From NCBI RefSeq assembly GCF_000247815.1, contig NC_021686.1, forward strand, positions 4,419,037 through 4,483,036: a stretch of DNA of 64,000 nt, written 5' to 3'. This DNA is from Ficedula albicollis. Taxonomy: Eukaryota > Chordata > Aves > Passeriformes > Muscicapidae. This document shows, piece after piece, positions 48,338 through 61,690 of the stretch. The notes beneath the pieces are model-generated. The model was given only the letters and a program-made list of their open reading frames with translations. It was not told the origin of the DNA and made no database searches. The position numbers were made by a program, and so were the translations under genes. How positions within the stretch are numbered: position 1 is the first letter of the stretch; each line of letters begins with the position of its first letter.

Positions 48338-49294
48338 ACAGAATCACAGAATGATTCAGACTAAAAGGGAACTTCAGAAGCCATCTAATCCCAATATCCC
48401 TTTAAATCAGGGTAACTACACAGATTAGGTTGCTCAGGGGCTTTTAGAGTTGAGGTTTGAAAGCTTCCAGGATGCCATGCTCTGAGCAGCATTTTCCTGT
48501 GCTTAACTTCATTATCTCACTCTTTAGAGCTAACCAGAATTTACCTTTTGGCAACTTTTAGCTGTTGCTCCCTGTTCTGTCGCTCTGTGCCTGCAGGTTC
48601 TGTGCCTGAAACCTTTGGTTGAGTGGAAGAAGCTGCAGTTAAGTTGTCTGAGCCCTCCCTTCTGCGGGCGATGCTGAACCAGCTGCCTCAGCCTCTGCCA
48701 TGTGCTCCAGCCCTGCAGCTGCCCTGGCAGCCACCACTGAGCTCCCAAACACATCTCCTGTCCTGAGGCACTCCAGACTGGTGACCCAGATGCTATCCCA
48801 AGTGCTGTGCACGGAGGAATATTCCGCCATCTCCTGTCCTGAGGCACTCCAGACTGGTGTCCCAGATGCTATCCCCAGTGCTGTGCAGGGAGGAATATTC
48901 CGTTTCCTCACCTCACTGCCCACCCTTTGCTAATGCAGCCTGCAGAGCAGCTCACGTTTGCTGCCTGGAAGGCAGAGCACTGCTTTGTACCCAGCTTGCT
49001 CACCAGAACTCATCCTTTTCTGCAGAGCTGCTCTCTGGCCAGGCAGGCAGGGCCTGGGCCAGTGTGAGGGATTATCCTGTCCCAAGAGCAGGACTTGGCC
49101 AGGTTCTTGTCAGCCCACTCCTGTAGCTTCTGCAGAGCCCCATGGCTGCTCCCTGTTTGCTGTCCTGTGTGAATTTGCATTCTGACACTTCCCATATGGC
49201 TTTTGTGAAGATGTTCAACAGTTTTGGACCTGGTCTTGATGCCCAAGGGCTTGAACTCATAGCCGAGTTAAACTTCTAAAGGTTGACTGCTACT
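48338..49294 (-). mobile_element. CR1-family LINE fragment, antisense, degraded
   Basis: It opens on the + strand with AGAATCACAGAATGATTC followed by 'AGGGAACTTCAGAAGCCATC'. This is the reverse complement of the CR1 3' end with its ATTCTRTGATTCT-type tail. Further on are CR1-like antisense blocks, such as 'GCAGGACTTGGCCAGGTTC' near 49088 and 'AAGATGTTCAACAGTTTTGG' near 49207. The element is antisense to RBFOX1 and has no intact frame. It contains an internal 76-bp tandem duplication, listed separately. The far (5') border near 49294 is approximate, and the middle part (about 48600-48950) is diverged enough that another repeat could be nested there. Confidence 0.75.
48752..48902 (+). repeat. 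Two-copy tandem duplication inside CR1, 76 bp
   Basis: CATCTCCTGTCCTGAGGCAC...GGAGGAATATTCCG occurs at 48752-48827 and 48828-48902 with a few substitutions. It lies inside the antisense CR1 fragment, so it arose after that insertion or was carried in with it. Confidence 0.94.
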
Positions 49295-50342
49295 CCTTTT
49301 AAAAGCCAGTATTCCATATGGCTTTTCATGCATCTTTTATGTTAACAATCCAATCCTTTATCTTTGCCCTCTTTCCCTGCTATTTGGGTACAGGGATGCT
49401 GCATCATCCTTGCACGCTCTAGTAAAGGTGTAACATATGAGCAAACGAGGTGGAGTTTCCTATACTGACTTGTTGATAATGACAACATCCTTCGACACTT
49501 TACTTTTTTTAGGAAGTTTTAAGAATCAGTTCTTGTTGTAGATATACCCGAGTTCTTCAGTCTCTTGCTATAAGTCTCTTAAGGCTGTTTTGGAGAGTTG
49601 TTTTTCAAATGTGAAATGTAAAAATTCAATTTTAAATTTGAATTTTAAACGTAAAAAATTTTCAGAGGGAAATATTGGTTGATGGAATACAAGGTTGAGC
49701 TGTAGTTGGAAAGACCTGAAGAGTAAGAGTTGGAGAAAGTGAAGGAGAGGTAGAAAACCTAAAAAGAAAGATTTAGGTGTTGATGTGGAAGCAAAACCAA
49801 TCAGTGTGGCAGAGTCATGTCCACTTGGGCCTTTGCATATAGCAGGGAAAAGATTTGCCATGTTGGATAAGGAAAGCTCTGGTAATAAATGACAGCATCA
49901 TAAAGGCAGTCAAAAGTTTCAGCAGCTGGAACGAGTGTTGGAGGGAAGGCTTTCTCTGTGTGTATTGGTGTGTCCATAGTATTATGTGCTCCTGAATTCA
50001 GGCAGGAATTCAGAGTGTTTTGGCAAGTACTTTGCTGCTTTCAGTGAAATGTAAGTAAATGTCCTTTGCAGGCTGTCGGGAGGTTTCAGTTGCTGGTCTG
50101 TTCCATACCTCAGGCACTGACACAAAGTGAACATGTTGTTATCAAACACATATGCAGCAGTAGCAAGAGCACAGACTTTTATTGGAATACAGTATGTTAG
50201 ATGTAAAAAAGACCAAAAGTAAATGTTCCCCAGCAATGGGAGAAATGAAGTGGTACTTTCCTGCTAAGGTAGTAAAGAAATTCTCTTTTGCTTGCTTATT
50301 GTTATGTCTCCCCACTATGCTCTCTGAAAAAAGTTACTCTGT

Positions 50343-50690
50343 ATGATCTTTCGTATTTTGAAAGCTGAATTTGGCTTTGTCCTGAGCCTTCCAAAAAAGA
50401 GAGGTGGCTGGAGCATTCATTTTATGCGATTGCAGAAGCAAATGATGCGAGTCAAGTGGCCTGGTCAGATAATTAAGCTACAACAGAGAAAGCTCGCAGA
50501 GACAGTCAGTTGTGATTATCAGTCTGGTGTAGCTGGATGTCTGATTCCTTCTGAAAAATCTGAAGTGGCTGCTTTTATTATCATTAATTGGGGAGTGCCA
50601 GCAACAAATCTGGAAGAATTACACTGCCACTCCAAAGAATTCAAATATATTTCATTTGTAATATAAGTTTAATGATGAATTGATATCTGT
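50343..50690. promoter_or_regulatory. Possible conserved intronic element
   Basis: A non-repetitive block with AGATAATTAAGC (near 50466), ATTATCATTAATTGG (near 50577) and a preserved CpG in AGCTCGCAG. It coincides with a 107-codon open frame on the + strand (50343-50666) that resembles no protein family and has no splice context. A regulatory element is more plausible than a coding gene. Confidence 0.28.
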
Positions 50691-51419
50691 TTGTTGCTCT
50701 GCCCACCCCTTAGAATTGGAAGGTTGGTTAGAATAATTCCAGTGTTACGTGTCTGCCCTGCTTCTGAACTCTGATGTCTGTAGGCACTCTGCAGCAGAGT
50801 GGCAATAAATGTATATTCTTTGGGGCTGTCTGAATCTTTTCAGGGTTTTTTTGGGGTTATTTTTTGTTCCTTTCTTTATTTCTTTAGATAGAAATTCAAT
50901 CATTTTGAAGCTATCTCCGGAGAATCTAGGAAAGTTCCTTTAACAGTGAATCATTAGGCTGCTTAAAGTACCTCACAGAACTAAACCTTGGAAGCTCTTC
51001 TGAAATATTTCCCCTGCTAAGTGAGAGGGATGTCATGAAAGGAAACAAAAAAAGGAAACAATATTTCATTTGAATGGAAGGATAAAGTACGTTTAATCTA
51101 AACCAGGCTAGTTCAGTATCTACAGTTTGCTTGTGGCGTTCAGCAGTTTCAAAGTCAGTACCTTGTCGGTATTAACTCTGCCACATGGAGGAGGAATTAA
51201 TCCCCTAGAAATGCACATGTGTAACTGGACATTGCAGCTATCACAAAGCCAGAGCCCTGGAAGTTCAGGGTGTTTTAGAACTCTGAATACAGCCGTGTTA
51301 ATTTTGAAACAAAACCCTTCAGCTTCCGGCAACTTGCATAGTAGCATTTCCAATGTTTTTTAAGCAGCTATTAATGCAGTCAAGCTGTGTTTTTGCTCCT
51401 TCCCTGTGCAATCATCTGC

Positions 51420-51660
51420 TCGGTGGTGCACTCCAGGAGCAGGAGCAGGAGTGGCCTGCTGTGATTGATGGGGCGCGGCCGGCGCTGGCGGAGCCCATCT
51501 GGATCAGCTTTTGGGAGCAGCCAGATGTTGGAGGGAGGTCAGGGAGCCCTGCATGGGCTGCCCCTGGCTCAGCACCCCCATCACCCCCAGCCCTGCACCG
51601 CTCTCACGCCCCCAGCCCGCACTGATGCTCCTTTTGGGCACATGCTGCACGGCCTGGGAC
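51420..51660. other. GC-rich patch with a CpG cluster
   Basis: A GC-rich stretch in an otherwise AT-rich intron. The 21 bases at 51471-51491 hold five CpG sites. It could be a small CpG island (alternative promoter or enhancer of RBFOX1), or a GC-rich repeat fragment. No TATA element, exon or donor site can be assigned. It lies about 4.2 kb upstream of the coding exon. Confidence 0.35.
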
Positions 51661-53265
51661 CAGAGCAGCTGCTAGGCTTGTGGAGGATAGAGGCAGCACC
51701 ATGGTACAGCAGGTATTTGCACTTTTATTTGCACTTGAAACTCTTGATTTTTACTCAAGCCAGGGCAGTCCTTATAAGCACCACTGCATGCAAGATTTTT
51801 AACCCATGTTTTGATGCTTAAGGAGGGCAAGCTGCGGGGAATCCTGTGCTTGATAGATGTAACCCAGCCCTTAGAACCAGCAGGTTCACAGAGAAATGTT
51901 GCATTTCTCTTTGTTTCTGTGCCCTAAGGATACGATGCAGTTTGGCTCATTTAACTACAGTACAGGAGGCTTTCTCTAAATGTGAAATATCTCTTGCCAA
52001 AGAAACAAAAGGCACCAAAAGGAAAATAGAGCCAAACAAACAATAAACTGTGAGTTCGACTTCGAAATGCAGGCAAGCAGAAAGGTTTTCATTGAATGCA
52101 TTTTAAAGCTGCAAATGTATTTTTTAAAAAAGGAACACTGCATACGCAATGTTTTCTGTGCTCTCTTCTCTGTGTACAAACATAACAAGCTTGCTTTATT
52201 ATGTTTTGACACTTTTTATACATGTCTTAATTATTAAATCCTTTCAGAGCAGGAGATGCTGAAAAGGCATCTGACATAGGAGTAATTTAAATTGTAAGCT
52301 TTTCTTCAAATAGGATAATATGGATAAAATAAGAGAACCTGCACTTACCTCCATCATCAGAATATATTTATTTGGTTCTTTAGAGTTCAACATTTAACCA
52401 GAAAGCAATAAATTTGATTTTATACACTGCCACGTAAAGCATATTTTTCAGTTGAAATGTGGTTTTCATTAAGACTCAGGCCAGAACATTTAGCAGAGCC
52501 TGACTGTCTGCCATCCTTTGTTCTCCTTGCTGTTGCCAACAACCACTTTTTTAAAAAGCCATGCACAAAGTGAGCATTAAGGGGTCATTTAATCTTAAAG
52601 ATACTTGGAACTGAGTCTGAAGGGACAACTTCTGGTGCCTAGGTGGTATTAAGCCATGCCTGTGTACTGTCATACACAGCTTTGAAATTACTCTAATACC
52701 TGAGTTCATAGGCTAATTTAGGATCAATATTTCCCCTTGCTTTTAGGGCCATTTCATATTTTCAACTGAATGCATTAAAATGTATTATTTCTTTTATTCA
52801 TTTCAGTCTGATGTATTTTAAGGAGCACAATAAAGGAGCATTTTAGGTGATTCCATTTAAAGAATTTTTGGTTCCTTAAAATCTATTCAAGTGTATCTGT
52901 TGTGTAGTCTGGGGTTTCCATCAACCACATATATATACAAACTTCATTGTTCTTGACAGAAATTAGTATTTTGTACAATTGGCTTTGGCTATTACTAGCC
53001 ATGTAAATAGTAAAGAACTTGTTTAAACATACATGCTTTTATATTGCATTGCAATATCATGTCTGTTGAATTAATTATGAATAATGAATCCACACTAATT
53101 TTAAAGGTTAGGAAGGCTTCAGTAGTCACTTATTTTAAGGGATGAACATCTCAGATTTATTGTCACTATCATTTTAAACTTAGGGCCTGCAGTAGCATGT
53201 GAAAGTTTAATTTCTTTAATGTCCCCTGTCTTCCAACAATTAAATGAACCTGCAGAGCCTGCACT

Positions 53266-53334
53266 GATAATCTTGTGTGTCAGTTTTCTGCTGGAAGCAG
53301 AGTGGGATAATCTTGTGTGTCAGTTTTCTGCTGG
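53266..53334 (+). repeat. Two-copy direct repeat, 29 bp with 40-bp period
   Basis: GATAATCTTGTGTGTCAGTT then TTCTGCTGG occurs at 53266-53294 and 53306-53334, separated by an 11-base spacer. Confidence 0.93.
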
Positions 53335-55763
53335 TTGGTTTCTTTAATGGCAAGGCTATAAATCTCTGAATATGTACAAGTTAGTAAAAAAGGAAAAAAA
53401 AATTCCTAACCCTTCGTTGTTTGCTTATTAATGGGGTCTCAGTTATAAATAAGTGAGCCAGACCTCAGCTGAACAAGTCTAATGAAAGAGGTGGAAGGGT
53501 CTCAGCATTGTGGAGATTCTGAAACTGCCAGTGCAATTTGCCATTTTGTGATAAATGTAAAAAAGTTAGAAGTTGCTGGTAAAAATAATAGAAAAGTTCA
53601 ACCCTCTTAATTAAATATGAGCTTAATTAGCACTAGGTGTGGATGCTTTGAATATTAATTAGGGTCCTCATGGAACTGCTGTCAAGGTTAATGAGAAACA
53701 GTGGGGCTCTCAGCAACATCTGGTTTAGGGTTGGAGGTGGTACCAAACCCTTTAGATGAAATGCACCCCTTGTCCCTCCATGGCCATTGCTGCTCTTTTT
53801 CAACAGCTGCTGACTCTGATGCCGTGTTCAGCATCTGACAGAAAAGAATAGCTCAAGGACCAGCACCAACCAGCTCCTGTGTTTCAAAACCAGCACACTG
53901 AAAATGCTTATAGAGGCAGAATCTGGATTTGCTTTCGTTCATTCTTACCCCTTGCTCAAGTCCCTCCTGAAACAGTTGATTAAAAAATTCAAGGTCAGCT
54001 GCCTCCCACACAAGTTTTTTAAGTACTTCTTTAACATTTAATAAATGCCTCTGGTGTAATCCAGTAATTCCTCGGTTTTAAATTTATTTTAGTAGTGAAA
54101 ATACTAGGTAAAAGAAATAAGAAAGGAACTTGACCATTTTAATATTAGGGGGTAAAAGTACACATTTACAAGTGTTTGTCACCTCCACAGAAATTTAACA
54201 GGGCCAGTTTCAGTGCAGCATTAGCCTTGCTAATGTTGTAGATATGCAAACAAATCTTAGCGACTTAGCCCTGTAAAATCAGTAAATGACACTGCTTTCC
54301 TGCTCAAGAAGGTTGAATGAAGCAATGGAAACCACTTGCTCAAGGCCATACACTAAACCAGCAGCAAAGATTGGATTAAAATTAGAGTTTGATTGCTAAT
54401 ATAAAGTTCTATTTTTTTAGGACACATTGAATGCCTTTTACAAAGGAAAATTCAGTTTTCTCTTTTAAGCCTGTCAAGTACCAAGACTTAACTCCTGTGT
54501 GAATTCTTAAAAGCTCTTGAGTTTAGGATGAGTTCAGGTCAGAGAACTGATGTCTGAATTAGTTGGTGTTGGCTGGAAATGCCCTTAAGTACAAAGTGCA
54601 GAAGAATGTCTTTTATTCATCCATTTTAAATTAGGAAGTCAAGGACTGATGAGTGCAAATAAAATCCCTGCCAATGGTCTTGGACAGATGCTTGTACATG
54701 CATTGGTGGGAGAGTGATGGAGTAGTTCAAAAGGTCATTAACTTTTAACTTAACTGTGCATTTTTACATTCCTTGCTATTTAGTGGAATAACTTTATTTT
54801 GGAATTTTTTTTATCTGAGATTGAGATAGTCCCTGTACTAATGGCCTCTAATGCTGTCTTAGGCAAAATCCTGTTTTGGACATTTTTATATAGGCTCAGA
54901 AAGATTGTAGTGTGCATTTCCTCCTCTAGAATTACAGCTTTTTGGTGTGAACAAAGCATTTAGTCAGAGGCTTTCCAATAGATAAATTAACAGGCTTGGC
55001 TATTTTTTATTATATCAAATGGAAATAGGGATCTATTTATAAAGACAAAAGGATAGTGCTATTAATGCTATAGATTAATTGTAATACAGAAATGAAATAT
55101 GAAATACTGTTGTCTTAAAATGTAAAACATTTGAAGTTCTTCAATCTATTTCTCTCAACATAGAATTTTTCATTTATGTTATTTAAGGTTTTCAACTGAT
55201 GCACTTTTAGATTCAAATATTTAATATTTGACTGTATCTCATTATTATTTTACATTTGTGCCATGCAATTGCTCAGTGCAAAGTACCTCAAAGTATTCTT
55301 AATATCTCGGGACATTATTTCACATTGGTATTTTTAGTGTTTGTTAACAGTGTGCACCCCAACCCTGCCCTGCGTGTGGGTTGCCTATATTGTGTCCTGT
55401 AAATGGTCAGTCAGAGTGGCCACAGACTGGGGGCTGAGCTTACCTGAGCTCTGTGCTGGCAGCAGTGCTCAGGAACCTTTGGAATAAACTGGCTTTGTCC
55501 CTCTTCCTTGTCTCAGTGGAGGCATCATCAGTGCAGGCAGATTTCACTGACCTTTCCCACTTAAAGTCTAGTCTACAATTATCCAGCGAGCAGGAGATTT
55601 GCTTGTCTAATTATGATAATATTTAATAGGGTTAGCGAAATGCATTTAATGCAGATAAGAGATTCTCCTCAAGAAACCAGCCCTGTGCCCTTTTCAGGCC
55701 AGGATGCTCTCGCTGCTCTCTGCGTTACGGGTGCAGCACCTTCGCTTATTTTCTCTCACGCCG

Positions 55764-56078
<315 letters not shown>

Positions 56079-59000
56079 TAAAGCTCTGCGTTTCGTGTGT
56101 GTTTATCAATAACGTTTTTTTCCTTGGCACGCTTCGTTTGCGTTCGGCTCAGTCACCGTGTTCAGGTTGAAAGTCTGTCAGAGCTTGCTGTCGAACCTGG
56201 AGAATGTGTTTTCACTGGTTTTGGAGCTCTGTAGAACCTGGAGTTTCATTTTCAACAGTGTTAGACAAAATGATTAATAGCCAGCCCATGAATCACAGCA
56301 TAAATTTTAATTAAGTCCAAGATGGAAAAACATTGCAAATGAGTGTTTGTAGGCATTCATTTGCAGGGCCAAAGAAAGCAACCAAAAAACCCAAACCAGA
56401 CTCATTTGATTATTTTTATGAACTCTGTATATTCGACACAAGATGTTTTAATAAAAGCATTACTTGAACGATCCTGTACAAAATTTACTGTGTGAATTAG
56501 TATTGTGAAGAGCATGTCGGCAGTATTGTATTTTCTAGAGAGCTTGTTTGTGCAGCCATTACCCAAGTTGTGTGTGGATCTCTGCTAAACAGAGCAGAAA
56601 TGATAGACTTTCCGTCTATTTGATTTATATGTGAAGTTCTGAAGTGTCATGAATTATGCAAGAGATTCCTTGGATGGCTCTACCTTGTAATTTAAGTCAC
56701 AAATTTCACACACTGATAGTTTAGTGTTTCTGTCTTAATTCTAGAGTGGGACCCAATATATCCAGTGCCAGGAGCTGGCAGATTTCTGAGCCATCAACCA
56801 GCCCCCTGTGATACAGGTGCAGGATGGAGCACAGAGCAGACAGTGCTTGAAACATCTCTCCTGGATGTCCTCATCCTTGCCTCAGCCATTCTCCATGCCT
56901 CAGCTTACCTCCCCTTCCTTCCTGGCTCATATCCAGCCTAAAAGGTTTCATGCATTAGGGCGAGAAGAAAAGGAAAGCACATTCCCTTAAATGAGCTCTT
57001 CAAATTTATGTTTGTTGCCATTCCGCTAATTTCTTATATGGGTTGAGCAAGAAAGGAAAGCAAGAGCAAAGGTACTGAAGAATATTCCTTGCTATTAGGA
57101 CAGAGAAATCCTTGTGAATTAATGACACATTTTTGTGGTTTATGCAGTCAAATGTTTTGGTCTTTTTATTTTTAACTTGGTAATTTTTTATTGCCCTGAG
57201 TTTCTCTTTTCTCCAGTACTGGGAGAAAGTTTAAATTGAAGAGCATCCTATTTCCTGGTATCTCATAGTGTTATTTGCAGCTCTACTGTGTCTCCTCTTA
57301 TCCATCTCTTTGCTAAGTTAAATTCCTGGTTCTTTCCAGCTTTTAAAACTTGCTTCCATAATCCTTTTTGATTGTTGTCCAACTCTTGTCAAATACAACT
57401 TTCATTGGTTTAGAGCAGGAATCCTAAGCTGAATAGATACTCCAGAAGAGATTGAATATTGACTAAAAAGATAGTCTTTCCTACTCTATCTTTTTTTGTT
57501 CTTTTATGTTCTCTGATTTTGCTTGGTTTTTGTGACCACTGCTGCAACTTGAACAATCCACTGTGATGGCCAGCTCAGCCTTTTCATGTTTTGAAACTGT
57601 TTCTGTTCAGTCCTGAAGTAAAATACTGACAGTGCTAAAATCAATGCTAAAAGACCAGCCGATGGCAGTGGGACAGGAGCTCATCCCTCATCATTTATTG
57701 CTTTCAATTGATTGTGTTTCCTCACCCCGTTTTGATTTTTCAGTTTGAAGAAATGTCAGTCACTTTATCAGAGAAGTCAGGGATGTGTTTTCCCAACATT
57801 TTCCATAGCGAAGGCTGGTGAAAAGACATAGCTTGGATTGTCTGCAATGCCCTTATCTTCTTCAAGTGCTCTATTCAATCCCAGCTTCAGCAAATCCAAT
57901 GATTCCCTGCAAAGTTTCCTGCTTCTGATATGCAAATAGACTTTATTGTTATTTGGTTTTGTGTCCTTTGCTATCTGCTCTTATTTGCTTTTTGCCTTCC
58001 TAATATCCAACTTGTATTTTACCTGTCAGACACCTTTTCCCTTCTCTTTCCCCTTGGAGTGAATTTCTATTCACTGCAGGGTAACACTTCAATTCCACTA
58101 ACCTGTTATATTCAGGGAATATGGTATAGTTATTTGCTCTTTTTATTGTGGATCCTTTCCTTGCATTCTGGTTTCCTTTCTTACAGAGGAATGGACAGAA
58201 CATTTTGAAGTAGCTCTCATGCTGTTTATAAAGAATTAGATTTCCTTCCTTTTGACTTTAGGGTCTATTTGAGAAAGTTTTAGTATGGTTCGGTTTTTAA
58301 CAAGATATTTTTTCTAAATTGCAATGTTACATTGAAAGCTGTGGATGCTGTCCCTCAGGAACAGTGCAATGAAAAGGCAGGTTTCCAAGAAGTGTGCTTA
58401 TCTATGGATCTGCACTGACATTTAACACATTGTTCACCAGTCAGGTTTACAAATGTACAGATAAATATTGCTTGCACAATTTAATTACAGGTAACTAGGT
58501 TTAAAATCTATTATGGTGGGTGTCATTAGCCATTGCTCTTGGCAAACTGTGGAGAATTTATAAATAGATATATGCAGATAGATCCCAGGCAGATTTAGCA
58601 TTGGCTTTGTAACATTATGAGGGTCCAGCTATGTACATCTCTCTGTAGGTTTAATAATATAAGTTTTTATTATGAAAGAGAGCTTCAATAGCACTGTGTC
58701 AACATTGTACCTCTGTGTGGTCTTTACTGTTGAGGGAGAAAAAGTATGTTTTTTTTCTAATTCCTCCTAGCTTTGAGAACAGTTGATTTCCAGTTGAGGA
58801 GTTTTTAGTAGAATTGCTGTGGGCACATAGGGGCATTTGTTTGGTAGGTCCTGATGGTTTTACATTTCAGTTTTATATTTCATGGTTTCAGTATGCTGTT
58901 TATGTTATGTTTATGTTATACATTTGAAAGAATAATCAATTGGCCAGTCATTCACAAAACAATGCTGTTGTGGTTAAGGACAAGCTGTTAGAGCCAACAC

Positions 59001-61379
59001 CAGTTTTTGAATTTTCTTACAGATTTATGCACATGTGAAGCTGGACACCATTAAAACTGGTTCTTAAAATTTTGCAATGTGAACCTAAAAAAACTGCAGG
59101 GCAATTGTAGAATTACTAATTACTAAACTGCAGGATTACTGCCAGAAGAGACCCAATCTCCCCCATGAAGGACTGAATCCATGCTGAGGCGAGACACATC
59201 CCAGGCTTTCTCTGTGTGTCCCAGGTTCTTTCTTCTTGTCTGAAAGAATCATACACTGAAGCTGAAGCTCATGCTGGGTCCAGTGCCCCAATACAGATAG
59301 AAATAATAAAAATAAACTGGTTCTGTGCCACTTCCCTTGAATCCTCAACTTAACCCAGGGTGTGATCCCAGCCCAGCTGGAGCCACTGCCACGATCCCCA
59401 TTTGCTGCAAACTGAACAAAACTCCAATCATAGGTTTTATTACAGGTTTGCAATTTTGTGCAGAGTGCTCTTTGTAATTCATGTTCAAAAGTGCTTCACG
59501 TACTCTTGGACACGCTCTTGTACTTCCAGAAAGTGTCTTTCCCAGTGACCAGTTTTAATCTATTTAGATAAAATAGTGTAACACAGTATTCTGTCAGAGC
59601 AAATGCTGGAACAAGAGGTGCTCAGCTTGTATGTGCAGGGATTGCTAACTCTGATTGTGGAGAAGAGGGACAGGATGAAAGGGTAGCAAATGATTAAAGA
59701 CAGAGTAACTTAGCTGAAATAATATAAAATCTTCAGTAGGTAATAAAATACTGTCAAAAGTTACTTTGAGCCTTCTCAATGCATCTCTGGCTTTTGTCTC
59801 TTTGGATCCATCTGTTTGTTAACTTTGAGTAAGGAGGAATTGCATCTGAATGTATGCAAAATCAATAATTAGCTAGCAGTGGGTTATTTAAGTGCTGGTA
59901 AACTTTTGGAGTTGCAGAGCATCGAGAATGCTTTAAGGTATTAAAAAAATAATAAATGGCTTCTTCCTAGAAGGTTGGATCTATGAAATGTCACAAAGTT
60001 GTGCTGAAAGTTAACATGCCTGATAATTTTGTTGAGTGGTTTGGAGTACTACCTTGAATAGTTATGTGTGTTAAAGTATTTTTAAGTAAGTGGTGGTTTA
60101 ATCATTTTATTAAATCAGCCTTTACCTGTGTAAATATACAGATGCAATTGTATTATTCATAAATAATGCTGAGGAAAACTTGTTCAGTTTTTGCCTGTGG
60201 CTTTCCTGCACAGCTTCTGTTGATGACAGCAGGAGATGTGTGTGTAAATAAAATGGTCATTTGCTGGGCATGTGTAAGGGAGCAGGTAATAGTAAAGTAA
60301 ATCTTTCTCTAGTGTTTCCTGTTGTAAGTGGATTATACTAATAATGGAAATCAATGTGTGGTAAGAGCTGAGGTTGCTGTAATGCTGTGTGTTTTATGTG
60401 TGTATATAAAAAATGTGCTGCTTTAAACTTAATTCTACTTTTGCATAAAACTTGAGCTCATTGTGCCAAAACAGTCCCTCTGTTTTGGACTGACCCTTCA
60501 CCAGGCTTCAGAAGCTGAAAAGCTGTGTGCTAAGTTGTGTGTTTGGATGGGAGATCTTGAGGGGAAAGGCAGTTTACTTGGAGGAGTGATCCACTGAAGA
60601 GTTGAGCATCTGAAGAGTTGAGCATCAGCAGGCAGCACGGCAATAGGGGCTGCAGTGCTGTTCAAGCCCTGTAGAAGATGGGCAATGTAGAGGTGTGGGC
60701 TGTCTCTGGCCTGGAAAGATGATAAGGTATTTTCCCTCTAACTTCTCTGTTAGGACTAAATTTCAGCTTGCTTACTACCTAAATTCCTCTGGTGTCATCC
60801 ACTGAACCTGATATTCTGTGTGAAAATAATTGCTATATTAGACATTATGTCTGTTGCTCCATCTGCCCTGTATACCTTGAGATGTTTTATATTCTTTGGG
60901 ATGTAATGGCCTGTCAGTTTGATGTTTTCTTTTCTTGGTGTTAATTTGTCCAGGTTCGTCCCTTTTTTAGTCATGTTGCAGAGGCCATCTCTTCATTTGA
61001 GGATTTGTGAAGGGTTAGTGATGCTCTGGACTGCAAAATTACTTACTGTGTTGAACTTTTTTTTGTTTTGGGGAAGTGAGATATATGCAGCCTTTGCTGA
61101 TATTTTGGGGGATTTAGTGTACCAATTACTGTGTTGTGATTATTAATTTGGGCAAGAAAGTTGGGATTAGGAAGCATTTAAAGTGCTTTAGTGTGTTATC
61201 TAAGCCTGCAGGTGAGCAGATTATTACTACAGTTTTCTGCAGCATATTTCTGGTTTTTACCAGCTCTTTTTCCTGCTCCGTCCTTTATGTAAGTTATTGG
61301 TACAAGTGTTTTTTTCTCCCCTAGTTTATTTCTTTTCTCCCTTGGTTCATCTCTTCTTTCTCTCCTACTACTCATGACT

Positions 61380-61690
61380 TGTCCATCTCCTGGGGGTGTG
61401 GGCTGCATTGGCTGCTTCATGCAGTTCTGTTCCACATTACACAGTCAGCTGTGTGCCCCTTGCTGTCCAGGTGTCCATCAGCTGCTCTTGCAGCAGTGTG
61501 TCAGGGAGGCAGGAAGGTTCACACCCAAGTTCTCTGCAGAGCAGAATTCCAGGGTGGAAATCCATGCCAATCCCTTCTCTAAAGGATGGCATTGTGCTCC
61601 CCCTGTGAAGGAGCTGGAACTTGCACCACAAAGTGGCTGTCTTGCAAGTCAGATTCCCCCACGGACAAGTTTTTATTGCCAATTGGTATC
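61380..61690. other. GC-richer block, unidentified
   Basis: A block in the downstream intron with overlapping open frames in several frames and on both strands. The cysteine-rich frames have no recognisable family. It may be an old repeat. Confidence 0.3.

Noticed and set aside
48530..49260. Several overlapping open frames on both strands
   Set aside because: They lie in a degraded CR1 fragment and its internal duplication; none is an intact reverse transcriptase.
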